Shown here piece by piece: positions 8,856-16,436 of a DNA stretch of 64,000 nt. The translations under genes were made by a program, and so were the position numbers. Position 1 is the stretch's first letter. Every line of letters starts with the position of its first letter. Origin of the DNA: Candidatus Limnocylindrales bacterium (GTDB lineage Bacteria; Desulfobacterota; Binatia; UBA1149; CAITLU01). A model generated the notes under the pieces. The model saw nothing but the letters and a program-made list of their open reading frames with translations, made no database searches and was not told where the DNA came from. The stretch spans positions 62,001 through 126,000 of the forward strand of contig DATNBU010000024.1 in assembly GCA_035571835.1 (NCBI GenBank), read 5' to 3'.

Positions 8856-9623
8856 ATGCGGACGCGGATGGCTGCCGCTTCACCATCGGCATACTTGAGC
8901 GAGATCTTCGCGTCGTTTCAGGGCGAAGGCTCGCGCGCGGGCCAGCGCCACCTGTTCGTGCGCTTCGCCGGCTGCAACATCCGCTGCCGCTGGTGCGATA
9001 CGCCGGATTCTCTCGTCAAGGTTGCGTCGTGCCGCGTGGACTATCCCGGCGGCGGCTCCGATGTTCTGGCGAATCCCGTTTCCGTCGAGCAGCTGGCGTC
9101 GATCCTCGCCCGCGCTCTCGAAGAAGACCCGTCGATCGCGATGATCGCGATCACCGGCGGCGAGCCGATGGTGCAGAGCGTGTTTCTTGCCGAGTGGCTG
9201 CGCCGCGTGCCGCCGGCGCGTCCGTGCCTTCTCGAAACCAACGCGATGTTCGCGAGCGCACTTCCGGAAGTGCTGCCCGGAATTTCAATCGTCTCGGCCG
9301 ACGTCAAGCTCCCGTCGAACACCGGCGAGCCCGCCCTGTGGGACCGCCATCGGGAATTTCTCCAGGCGTGCGGCCAGACCGAAACCTACGTGAAGATGCC
9401 GGTCGACGCCGGCACGGATCCGTCCGAAGTCATTCGCGCGGCGACGCTCGTCGCCGAAGCCGCGCCCGGCGCGATTCTTTACGTGCAGCCGGTGTCCGAT
9501 CCTCAGACCAACGCATGGACGATCGGAGTGGGACGCCTTGCCGAGCTTGCGGCGCTGGCTGCGACGCACGTCGCCGACACCCGCGTGCTTCCGCAGATCC
9601 ACAAGCTGGTCGGCGTTCGATGA
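8856..9623 (+). CDS. queE: 7-carboxy-7-deazaguanine synthase QueE (radical SAM)
   Basis: A 255-residue radical SAM enzyme that makes 7-carboxy-7-deazaguanine from 6-carboxytetrahydropterin on the path to queuosine. The entry signature [15 protein letters not shown] is diagnostic. The cluster cysteines are C40, C44 and C47 in [11 protein letters not shown], followed by the SAM motif ITGGEPMVQ. An ATG at 8868 (residue 5) is an alternative start. The stop overlaps the glpD start (ATGA at 9620-9623). No canonical queD, queC or queF is next to it; the PTPS-family gene at 52763 lacks the QueD cysteine. Confidence 0.92.
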   Translation: MRTRMAAASPSAYLSEIFASFQGEGSRAGQRHLFVRFAGCNIRCRWCDTPDSLVKVASCRVDYPGGGSDVLANPVSVEQLASILARALEEDPSIAMIAITGGEPMVQSVFLAEWLRRVPPARPCLLETNAMFASALPEVLPGISIVSADVKLPSNTGEPALWDRHREFLQACGQTETYVKMPVDAGTDPSEVIRAATLVAEAAPGAILYVQPVSDPQTNAWTIGVGRLAELAALAATHVADTRVLPQIHKLVGVR

Positions 9624-11284
9624 CGGCGCACGCCGGTCCGCTGCGCCAGCGCGAGCTCACCTGGGAACGTCTCGAGTCCGAGACGTTCGACGTCTGCGTG
9701 ATCGGAGGCGGAATCAACGGCGCTGCAGTCGCGCGCGATGCGGTCTTGCGCGGCATGACGGTCGCGCTGCTCGAACGCTGCGATTTCGCGTGCGGAACCA
9801 GCAGCCGCTCGTCCAAGCTCGTGCACGGCGGCGTTCGCTACCTGCAGCAGGGCGACGTCGCGCTGGTGCTCGAGTCGTGCCGCGAGCGCGACGTATTGCG
9901 CACGCGCATTGCGCCGCATCTGGTGCGTGCGCAGCGTTTCGTGTTCCCGATTTACGACGACGACTCGACGCCGGTCTGGCAGCTTCGCATCGGGCTGACG
10001 CTTTACGATCTGCTGGCAGGTTTCCAGAATGTCGCGCGCCACAAGCATCTGAGCGTGGCCGCGCTGCGCGAGCACGAGCCCGCCATTGCCAGCGACGGCC
10101 TGCGCGGCGGAGCGCTCTACTACGATTGCTGGACCGACGACGCGCGCCTGACGCTCGAGACGGCGCTCGCCGCGCGCGGCGCAGGCGCAGCCATGCTCAA
10201 CCATGCCGAAGTCGTCGCGTTCGAGAAGGATTCGACCGGCCGCGTGGTTGCAGCCGGCGTTCGCGACCGGCTCGGCAGCCGCGAGGCGACGGTGCACGCG
10301 CGCTCGTTCGTGAACGTCGCCGGTCCGTGGCTGGACGCGGTTCGCCGGCTCGACGACGGCGGCGCGCCGCCGCGCCTTCGCCTGACCAAGGGTGTTCATG
10401 CGATCTTCGACCGCTCGCGCATCGGCAACCGCGACGCGGTCGTGATGCGCGGCATCGACGGCCGCGTGATGTTCGCGATTCCATGGCAGAGCCAGTCGGT
10501 GATCGGTACGACCGATACGTTCTATACCGGCGACCCGGCCGAATGCCGCGCCGAGCCCGACGACATCGACTACATCCTGGCGGCCGTCAACCGCGCGTTC
10601 CCGCAGGCGAATGTGACCGCGCGTGACATCATTTCGGCGTATGCCGGGCTGCGCCCGCTGGTCGCGCCCGAAGACGAGCGCACCGCGTCCGAAGTCAGTC
10701 GCGAGGATCAGGTCTTCGAAAGCCCCGCCGGCCTTCTGTCACTCGGCGGCGGCAAGCTGACGACGCATCGCAAAGTCGCCGAGCTGCTCGTCGATCGCGC
10801 GGCCGAAAAGATCGGCCGGCGCGTCGGTCCGTGCCGCACCGCCGAAGTGCCGTTGCCCGGCGGCGCCGGGTTCCCGGCCGGAGAGGCCGCGCGCGACGAG
10901 CCGCAGTCGACGGCCGAACACATCCGGCAGCGCTACGGCTCGCTCGCCGGAGAGATCGACGCGCTCGTGCGCGGCGACGGACGCCTTGGCGAGCGAGCCG
11001 TCGACGATCGCCCCGACCTCGTCGCCGAGCTCGTACACGCCGTCGAGTTCGAGCTCGCGTGCTCGATCGACGACGTCCTGTCACGGCGCGTGCCACTCGC
11101 ACTGCGCAGCCGCGAGCGTGCCGGTGATGTCGTCGTTACGGTCGGCGACGTGCTCGCGTCTCGCCTCGGATGGGATGCGGAGCGGACCCGAGCGGAGGTC
11201 GCCTCGTATCGCGAGTATCTGCGGCGCGAAGCGGCCGCCTTTCGCGAGGGCGGCAGTCGGGAAGCCGAGGAATCGGCGGCTTGA
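9620..11284 (+). CDS. glpD: aerobic glycerol-3-phosphate dehydrogenase
   Basis: A 554-residue FAD enzyme that oxidises sn-glycerol-3-phosphate to dihydroxyacetone phosphate and feeds electrons to quinone at the inner membrane. Seen: the FAD-binding [19 protein letters not shown], the GlpD signature [36 protein letters not shown] and AGLRPLV, and a C-terminal helical domain. The frame is open far upstream to 8822, but that part overlaps queE. The ATG at 9620 gives the family start and a 4-bp overlap with queE, implying translational coupling. Confidence 0.93.
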   Translation: MTAHAGPLRQRELTWERLESETFDVCVIGGGINGAAVARDAVLRGMTVALLERCDFACGTSSRSSKLVHGGVRYLQQGDVALVLESCRERDVLRTRIAPHLVRAQRFVFPIYDDDSTPVWQLRIGLTLYDLLAGFQNVARHKHLSVAALREHEPAIASDGLRGGALYYDCWTDDARLTLETALAARGAGAAMLNHAEVVAFEKDSTGRVVAAGVRDRLGSREATVHARSFVNVAGPWLDAVRRLDDGGAPPRLRLTKGVHAIFDRSRIGNRDAVVMRGIDGRVMFAIPWQSQSVIGTTDTFYTGDPAECRAEPDDIDYILAAVNRAFPQANVTARDIISAYAGLRPLVAPEDERTASEVSREDQVFESPAGLLSLGGGKLTTHRKVAELLVDRAAEKIGRRVGPCRTAEVPLPGGAGFPAGEAARDEPQSTAEHIRQRYGSLAGEIDALVRGDGRLGERAVDDRPDLVAELVHAVEFELACSIDDVLSRRVPLALRSRERAGDVVVTVGDVLASRLGWDAERTRAEVASYREYLRREAAAFREGGSREAEESAA

Positions 11285-11320
11285 AGACCAGCCGGGGTTT
11301 CGCTGTCTGTGCGCCTCATA

Positions 11321-11349
11321 TTGACTTTGTTCCAACGCGGCGACATATC
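11321..11349 (+). promoter_or_regulatory. sigma70-like promoter
   Basis: TTGACT (11321-11326) and CATATC (11344-11349) separated by 17 bp, in the 121-bp gap before the phosphotransferase-like gene and on its strand. Nothing else of note is seen in this gap apart from a T-rich run near 11362-11380. Confidence 0.4.
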
Positions 11350-11405
11350 CGCCCGGGCTTTCTTTGTTTTTTTTCAGAGCCACGCAGGCGTGACGTAACC
11401 AACTG

Positions 11406-12539
11406 ATGCCGCTGCAACCACTCGCCCTCGACAAGAAGGCTCTCACCGACATCGCTGCGGAGTACGGGCTCGGCAAGCTTGGTCCGTCGAGCGGCGCAAT
11501 TCCGCTCTGGGGCAACAAGCGCTACCTGCTCGACGTCTCGAAGACCTGCTACGAGTTGCAGGTTCGTTCGCTCGAGGACGAGTTCGATCTGCGCAGGGAG
11601 CTCGAGCTTCTTTCTTTCCTCGAAAAACACGCGTTTCCGAGCCCGCGGCCGGTGGCCGACCGGCGCGGCCGTCATTTCCTCGAGCGCGAAGGGCACTACC
11701 TGGTGCTCTACCGGCTGGCCAACGGCAAGATGCCGACGCCGGCCGCACTCAACATCAAGGCCGTCAACAGCCTCGGGCGCGCGATCGGCCAGCTCCACAT
11801 CGTCGGGCGCGGCTACAAGAAGGCCATCGACAACCGCTTCGGCTTCGAGAGGATCTTCGAGGCGTATGCGGCCGTGCGGCGGCGCATTCCTCCGTACTTC
11901 AAGAAGATCATCCGCACGATGGACGAGGAGACCGAGTATCTCGGCAACTACCTCGAGACCAAGCTGCCGAAGGGAATCATCCACGGCACCGTGCACTGCT
12001 ACGGGCTGCTCGCCCGCGGCGACGACGTCGTCTCGATCGGAGACTTCGATGCGGCGTGCCGCGGCAAGTACGTGTTCGACCTTGCCACGGCGGTCAACGC
12101 CGCGTGCTTCGTCGACGGCACCTACGTGCTCGAGCGCTTCGAATCGATGATGGCCGGCTACGAGTCGCTTCGCACGCTGTCGCTCGCCGAATGGGATTCG
12201 TTCCCGAACGAGCTTCGCTTTGCCGCGCTGCGCTTCGCGGTCACGCGCCTGTGCGAGTTCTTCGACGGCGAGCCCGACGAGACCGCCCGCATCAACGATG
12301 ACTTCCGCGAGTATCTCGATCGCCTGCGCGTGCTGCGCCGCGAGAAGGAAGGCGGCATGGAAGGCCTGCTGATGGCGATGGCCACCGGCTACGACTACCG
12401 CAAGTACCAGCGCGTCAAGGGCGGCGAGTTCGAAGGCGACGAAGAAGGCGTGCCGGTCGAGGAGCTCGACGAGCCTCTCGACGATGACGAGGACGTCGAC
12501 GATCTGCCCGACGACGAGGACGAGGTCCTGGACGACTGA
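11406..12539 (+). CDS. phosphotransferase-fold (APH/ThrB-II type) protein, probable pseudokinase
   Basis: A 377-residue protein that aligns by eye with homoserine-kinase-type-II/APH proteins: the N-lobe stretch [19 protein letters not shown] with FPSPRPV, and the C-lobe region [20 protein letters not shown]. The catalytic loop, normally HGDxxxxN, reads [10 protein letters not shown] (residues 193-202), so the base Asp is Thr195 and the metal-binding Asn is Gly200. The IGDFD acidic motif is kept (D213, D215). It ends in a 40-residue Asp/Glu tail. The folE start lies 2 bp after its stop, so the two are co-transcribed. It may be a regulatory pseudokinase rather than an enzyme (inference). Confidence 0.75.
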   Translation: MPLQPLALDKKALTDIAAEYGLGKLGPSSGAIPLWGNKRYLLDVSKTCYELQVRSLEDEFDLRRELELLSFLEKHAFPSPRPVADRRGRHFLEREGHYLVLYRLANGKMPTPAALNIKAVNSLGRAIGQLHIVGRGYKKAIDNRFGFERIFEAYAAVRRRIPPYFKKIIRTMDEETEYLGNYLETKLPKGIIHGTVHCYGLLARGDDVVSIGDFDAACRGKYVFDLATAVNAACFVDGTYVLERFESMMAGYESLRTLSLAEWDSFPNELRFAALRFAVTRLCEFFDGEPDETARINDDFREYLDRLRVLRREKEGGMEGLLMAMATGYDYRKYQRVKGGEFEGDEEGVPVEELDEPLDDDEDVDDLPDDEDEVLDD

Positions 12540-12541
12540 TC

Positions 12542-13102
12542 ATGTCCGAGCCCGGCGAATCCCAGGTCCGCGAGATCCTCACGGTTCTCGGCGAAGACAT
12601 CGACCGCGAAGGCCTGCGCAAGACGCCAGCGCGCGTCATGCGTGCGTACAAGTTCTTCACCAAAGGCTACGTTGAGGATCCGCGCGCGGTCATCGGGGAC
12701 GCGATGTTCACCGAGGACTACTCGGAGATGATCATCGTCAAGGACATCGATTTCTTCTCGCTTTGCGAGCATCACCTGCTGCCGTTCTTCGGCCGCGTGC
12801 ACGTCGCGTATCTGCCCAAGGGCCGAATCGTCGGCATCAGCAAGATTGCGAGGCTGGTCGAAACCTACGCCCGCCGGCTCCAGGTACAGGAGCGCATGAC
12901 CGACCAGATCGCGAACACGATCAGCGAGGTGCTCGGCGCGAGCGGTGTCGGCGTCGTGATCGAGGCCGAGCACATGTGCATGCGCATGCGCGGCGTCGAG
13001 AAGCCGAACTCGGTCGTCGTCACGAGCTCGCTCGTCGGCGTGTTCCGCGAAAAAGAAACCCGCCAGGAATTCAACAATCTGATTTCGACCAAGATGCGCT
13101 GA
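12542..13102 (+). CDS. folE: GTP cyclohydrolase I
   Basis: A 186-residue FolE of normal length that converts GTP to dihydroneopterin triphosphate, the entry step to folate and to queuosine. The zinc and active-site motifs are visible: [51 protein letters not shown] and a conserved C-terminal TSSLVG. It follows the phosphotransferase-like gene with a 2-bp gap. Its stop codon lies inside the first unit of a hairpin repeat array, and its last 95 nt are duplicated at 14381-14473. Confidence 0.95.
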   Translation: MSEPGESQVREILTVLGEDIDREGLRKTPARVMRAYKFFTKGYVEDPRAVIGDAMFTEDYSEMIIVKDIDFFSLCEHHLLPFFGRVHVAYLPKGRIVGISKIARLVETYARRLQVQERMTDQIANTISEVLGASGVGVVIEAEHMCMRMRGVEKPNSVVVTSSLVGVFREKETRQEFNNLISTKMR

Positions 13103-13168
13103 CGGCGCATCGTTCAGCAGGATGCGCTGAGAGGCGCATCGTTCAGAGGGATGACGCGCAGCGTTCAG
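13093..13168 (+). repeat. 28-bp hairpin repeat array, copy 1
   Basis: Two clear units begin at 13093 and 13121 and a degraded one near 13150. Each has the form GATGCGCTGA, a few bases, GGCGCATC, GTTCAG, so the arms GATGCGC/GCGCATC can pair. The first unit contains the folE stop codon. No run of Ts follows, so it is not a classical intrinsic terminator. Confidence 0.8.
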
Positions 13169-13291
13169 AACACTGCGCTGGCGGCCGATCGCTTGTCCGG
13201 AAAAGCTCGTTCGTGCCAGCGGGCAGCTGAAATCGTCTCGATCGCGCCATTTTTCCTTGTCCGTTCGCTTGGGCTGGCGCAGATTTCGTGC

Positions 13292-14374
13292 GTGCTGAGC
13301 GATTTCCTCATCTCCCATCGCGATGTGATCATCGATTCGATCCGGACACGGGTCGCATCGCGCGAATCTCCGAAACCCACGGAGCGCGAGATGGAAGGCA
13401 TCCCGGTCTTTCTCGATCAGCTTGGCGAGGCGCTACGGCTGGCGGCGCTGAGCGACGTCATCGACCACGACGAGATCGCAAAGAGCGCGGCCCGTCACGG
13501 CCACGAGCTGCTCCGCAGGGGACTGACGATCGGACAGGTCGTGCACGACTATGGCGACGTCTGCCAGTCCGTAACCGAGCTCGCTGTCGATTCCGGAACG
13601 ACCATCTCGAGCAGCGACTTCCGGACGCTCAACCTCTGCCTCGACGATGCGATTGCCGGAGCGGTCACGGAGTTCGCGAAGCAACGCGAGCTCGAAATTG
13701 CCGGCCAGGAAAACGAGCGCCTCGGTGTGCTCGCCCACGAGCTGCGCAATCATCTGAACACGGCCATGCTTGCCTTCGAAGCCATTCGCGACGGGCATGT
13801 GGCTCCGGGTGGCAGCACCGGGCAGGTGCTGGGACGGGCTCTTACCGACCTGAATCTTCTGCTCGGCCGGTCGCTCGCTCACGTCCGGCTCGATGCCGGC
13901 ATCATGCAGCACGAGCGGATTCCAGTTGCCGATCTCCTGGAGGAGATCGCGACCGGATCCTCGATGGTGGCCAGGGCCCGCGGCGTCAAGTTCAGCGTTT
14001 CCGAGGTGGCGGCTGCCGTTGCCATCGAAGGCGACCGGCAGATTCTTTCCGCGGCACTGACCAACCTTCTTCAGAACGCTTTCAAGTTCACGCACAAAAA
14101 CAGTCGCGTCTCGCTGACGACAACTGTCACGTCTCGTCGCGTCGTTTTCGAGGTCGAGGACGAATGCGGTGGTCTGCCCGTCGGTAAAGCCGCGGATCTG
14201 TTCCTGCCGTTCCAGCAGATCGGACCGGATCGTAGCGGTCTCGGACTCGGACTCTCGATCTGCATGCGCGCGGTAACCATGAGCGGTGGTGAGCTTCGCG
14301 TCCGGGATCTTCCGGGCAAGGGCTGCGTGTTCACCCTCGACTTGCCGCGAGCGGGAGTGCCCGTCGAGAACTGA
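13292..14374 (+). CDS. cytoplasmic sensor histidine kinase (RsbRD-like N-terminal domain)
   Basis: About 360 residues with no membrane segment. The N-terminal all-helical part (FLISHRDVIIDSIRTRV, GHELLRRGLTIGQVVHDYG) resembles the RsbRD-type sensor of many delta-proteobacterial kinases. The H-box is LGVLAHELRNHLNTAML, the N-box ALTNLLQNAFKFTHKNS and the G2-box GLGLGLSI. No receiver or response regulator is adjacent, so it is an orphan. The GTG at 13292 is preferred because an upstream ATG at 13151 lies in the repeat array. The gene is bracketed by folE 3'-end sequence on both sides, which suggests it was inserted by recombination. Confidence 0.82.
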   Translation: MLSDFLISHRDVIIDSIRTRVASRESPKPTEREMEGIPVFLDQLGEALRLAALSDVIDHDEIAKSAARHGHELLRRGLTIGQVVHDYGDVCQSVTELAVDSGTTISSSDFRTLNLCLDDAIAGAVTEFAKQRELEIAGQENERLGVLAHELRNHLNTAMLAFEAIRDGHVAPGGSTGQVLGRALTDLNLLLGRSLAHVRLDAGIMQHERIPVADLLEEIATGSSMVARARGVKFSVSEVAAAVAIEGDRQILSAALTNLLQNAFKFTHKNSRVSLTTTVTSRRVVFEVEDECGGLPVGKAADLFLPFQQIGPDRSGLGLGLSICMRAVTMSGGELRVRDLPGKGCVFTLDLPRAGVPVEN

Positions 14375-14380
14375 TCCGTC

Positions 14381-14473
14381 ACTCGGTGGTCGTCACGAGC
14401 TCGCTCGTCGGCTCCTTCCGCGAAAAAAACCCGCCAGGAATTCAACAACCCGATTTCGACCAAGATGCGCTGA
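14381..14473 (+). pseudogene. duplicated 3' fragment of folE
   Basis: This stretch repeats 13008-13102 (end of folE including stop) with a few substitutions and a net 2-nt deletion (GAAAAAGAAACC becomes GAAAAAAACC), so the frame is broken. The match continues into the adjacent hairpin repeat. It starts 6 nt after the histidine-kinase stop codon and forms a direct repeat flanking that gene. Confidence 0.88.
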
Positions 14474-14544
14474 AAGGCGCATCGTTCAGAAGATACGCTG
14501 AAGAGCGCATCGTTCGGAAGATACGCTGATAGCGCATCATTCAC
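14464..14544 (+). repeat. 28-bp hairpin repeat array, copy 2
   Basis: Three units starting at 14464, 14492 and 14520 (28-bp period), of the form GAT(G/A)CGCTGA...GCGCATC(G/A)TTC. They match the array after folE. The array ends 12 bp before the HNH gene stop codon, so an HNH cassette abuts it. Confidence 0.8.
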
Positions 14545-14556
14545 TCCGACGACGTC

Positions 14557-15801
14557 TTACGGCGCGGCCGCCATTCCCCGACATTCCCCGGGGAATGTTC
14601 GCGCATGGGCGAGATTGCCGCGCCTCGCGTCCATGAAGGCGCGGCCGAAGTCGAGGTCGGCCTGATACTGGTTATGTGCCGCGCAGCGCAGCTCGATGTT
14701 CTCGGGCGTAGGAGGTCCGCCCATCGCGAAGGGAGCTCTGTGGTGGAACTCGATGTTGCTGGTCTCGCGGCAGCGACGTCCTCGGCCGTCTACGTAGCAG
14801 CAGCGACCCGAGTCGCGTCGCCATACCTCGCGCCGCACGGCCGCCGGGATGGTCCGGGATCGCTGTTCTCGCTGCGAAGCTGCCGTATCGGCCGCGCGCG
14901 CCATTGAGTCCGGCCGATCGGTGCATTCCGCGTTCGTCGGCGTCGTCGACTTCGGTCGGTCGGTGCAGCCTGCCTTGCGCGCGAGTGTCCGGACGAGCAG
15001 CACGTCGATCGCACGACTGATAATTGCGGCCGGGTCGCGACCGGTCGCCGAGCGGCCGAGCAGATCCTGTAGCGATCGCAGCTTGTCGTGCGTGTCTTCG
15101 TCTACAGTGATCTCGATCTTGTAACGACGCGGGCTGAGCGGAACGATCGGCTTCGGCACTGTTGCCGGCTGCGCTGACGATGGAGCGATTGCAGCGCCGA
15201 CGACCTCGGAGTCCGGCCGATTACTCGAGCAACTGACGGACTCGCGGTCTGTCGAAGTGCACCGATCGCTCGCACTGCCGACCTGCTCGCAATCCATCGA
15301 AGTCGCGCCGGCCGACACCGCCGGCCCATTGTTCGCCGCGCCCCCTGCGCGAGGCCCGGGCATCGCACGAACACGCGACGCCACATCGGCTCGCGGCGCC
15401 AGCTCGGCAACCAGCCGCTCGACTTCGCGCGAGCTCTTGTGCCTGGCGCGCTCGAGCACTCGCACGTGGTTCTCGGCGGTCAGATGCCTCGCCAGCAGAT
15501 GGATCGCGCTGAGATGCACTTCGCCGCGTGCGACCAGATCCAGCACGACCGGAAAGCGGCGCGCCGTGCGCGCAGCCCAGATCCGCTTGGCCGTTACCTG
15601 CTCCGACATGTGGAAGCGCTCCATGCAGAAGCTGAACATGGAGGAGCAGGTATGCCCGGCCCAGAGCTTGCGCTCATCGATCTCGGCGATCGCGACGAGT
15701 AACGCCGCCGTCGTACGACGGTCGCGGGCGACGAGGCACTCGAAGTGATCGAGCAGTTCCTTTTCGGAGAGCTTTGCAATGCTGTCGAAGGATGTCGTCA
15801 T
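14557..15801 (-). CDS. HNH endonuclease with helical DUF222-like N-terminal domain (copy 1)
   Basis: A 414-residue protein. The N-terminal helical region is of the DUF222/13E12-repeat type (LLDHFECLVARDRRTTAALL, SEQVTAKRIWAARTARRFP). A variable Ser/Pro linker follows, then a conserved RRYKIEITVDEDTHDKLRSL region. The C-terminal HNH domain has RDSGRCCYVD, the catalytic EFHHRAPFAMGG, ENIELRC and AHNQYQADLDFG. The final residues (TFPGECRGM) are encoded by the boundary palindrome. A second copy of 417 residues at 58802-60055 is very similar, differing mainly in the linker. Confidence 0.85.
   Translation of the reverse strand: MTTSFDSIAKLSEKELLDHFECLVARDRRTTAALLVAIAEIDERKLWAGHTCSSMFSFCMERFHMSEQVTAKRIWAARTARRFPVVLDLVARGEVHLSAIHLLARHLTAENHVRVLERARHKSSREVERLVAELAPRADVASRVRAMPGPRAGGAANNGPAVSAGATSMDCEQVGSASDRCTSTDRESVSCSSNRPDSEVVGAAIAPSSAQPATVPKPIVPLSPRRYKIEITVDEDTHDKLRSLQDLLGRSATGRDPAAIISRAIDVLLVRTLARKAGCTDRPKSTTPTNAECTDRPDSMARAADTAASQREQRSRTIPAAVRREVWRRDSGRCCYVDGRGRRCRETSNIEFHHRAPFAMGGPPTPENIELRCAAHNQYQADLDFGRAFMDARRGNLAHARTFPGECRGMAAAP
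14581..14598. repeat. boundary palindrome, cassette 1 left
   Basis: Perfect 18-bp palindrome ACATTCCCCGGGGAATGT inside the 3' end of the HNH gene. A half-site CATTCCCCG lies just before it at 14572-14580. Confidence 0.85.
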
Positions 15802-15805
15802 GACG

Positions 15806-15822
15806 ACCCTTGTAACACGGGT
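15806..15822. promoter_or_regulatory. dyad before HNH gene, copy 1
   Basis: ACCCTTGTAACACGGGT, an imperfect inverted repeat (ACCC/GGGT arms, TGT/ACA inside), lies 4 bp upstream of the HNH start codon. The same 17 bp are conserved at 60060-60076 before copy 2. It could be an operator or part of the ribosome-binding region. Confidence 0.45.
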
Positions 15823-16047
15823 TTTTCAGTGGTCGTTCTCCGCAAGGACGCGACGCCTACAGACTTGCGCCTCTCGCGACAAGGCGCGAAGTCCGAGCGG
15901 CGCAACGCGCGAAGCCGCGAAAAAAGCAGAGCGCCCCGTTTCGCTTCGCTATACGCGACGTGAAGCGGCGAAAAATCGGCGTCAAGCGAAATCGACGTCG
16001 CGACGACGCTTCCATAACAAAAATAGCATAGCCGGCCGGGATCCGCG

Positions 16048-16137
16048 CCCGACGCCGCGCTCGTGCGACCGACGGAACCCGACGCCGCGCGCGTGCGTCC
16101 GACGGAACCCGACGCCGCGCGCGGGCGTCCGACGCCG
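16048..16137. repeat. 30-bp tandem repeat in cassette 1 leader
   Basis: Units start at 16048, 16078 and 16108, each opening CCCGACGCCGCGC and ending in CGTCCGACGGAA or a variant. Cassette 2 has only one degenerate equivalent, so the array expanded in copy 1. From 16206 to 16436 I see no gene or clear signal. Confidence 0.75.
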
Positions 16138-16182
16138 CGCGTGTATGATCCGACGAAAGCGTTCGGACCCGGCAGCATCGCC

Positions 16183-16202
16183 AACATTCCCCGGGGAATG
16201 TT
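16183..16202. repeat. boundary palindrome, cassette 1 right
   Basis: Perfect 20-bp palindrome AACATTCCCCGGGGAATGTT. It is followed by CG and then sequence unrelated to the copy-2 flank. Confidence 0.88.
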
Positions 16203-16436
16203 CGTGCAGCACGGACGTCGCCGCGCTGGCGTGCGGCGCATCGCAACAACAAGCCCATCGCCGGTAGTGGCATCGACACCAGCCGGTCGACGCGAGCCGG
16301 GATCTAGCCGCGCGAATCAGGCTCGTCCGTCGCCATGACGACTCGAGAGCATTTCTCTCACAACGAACACCCTGCTGGACGTCTCTTTACCGCGCAACAA
16401 TACGCTTGGCGGAGTAACAGCTTCATCGACGCTGCT

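Larger units (their letters stand above)
14557..16205 (-). mobile_element. HNH cassette copy 1, bounded by palindromes
   Basis: Comparison with 58802-60380 shows a conserved unit consisting of the HNH gene, a conserved leader of about 400 bp, and a palindrome at each end (14581-14598, 16183-16202). Homology to copy 2 stops right after GTTCG of the right palindrome. On the left it stops near the gene stop codon, where the palindrome encodes part of the C-terminus. No transposase is present; the HNH nuclease is the only candidate mover. Calling it mobile is inference from duplication and sharp ends. Confidence 0.6.

Noticed and set aside
8822-9619. N-terminal extension of the glpD frame
   Set aside because: It overlaps queE in another frame and adds no domain; the ATG at 9620 gives the normal GlpD start.
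11362-11380. Intrinsic terminator at the T-rich run after glpD
   Set aside because: No stable stem precedes the T run.
13093-14544. Possible CRISPR array from the 28-bp repeats
   Set aside because: The units are contiguous with no unique spacers, are imperfect, form short hairpins, and no cas genes are near.
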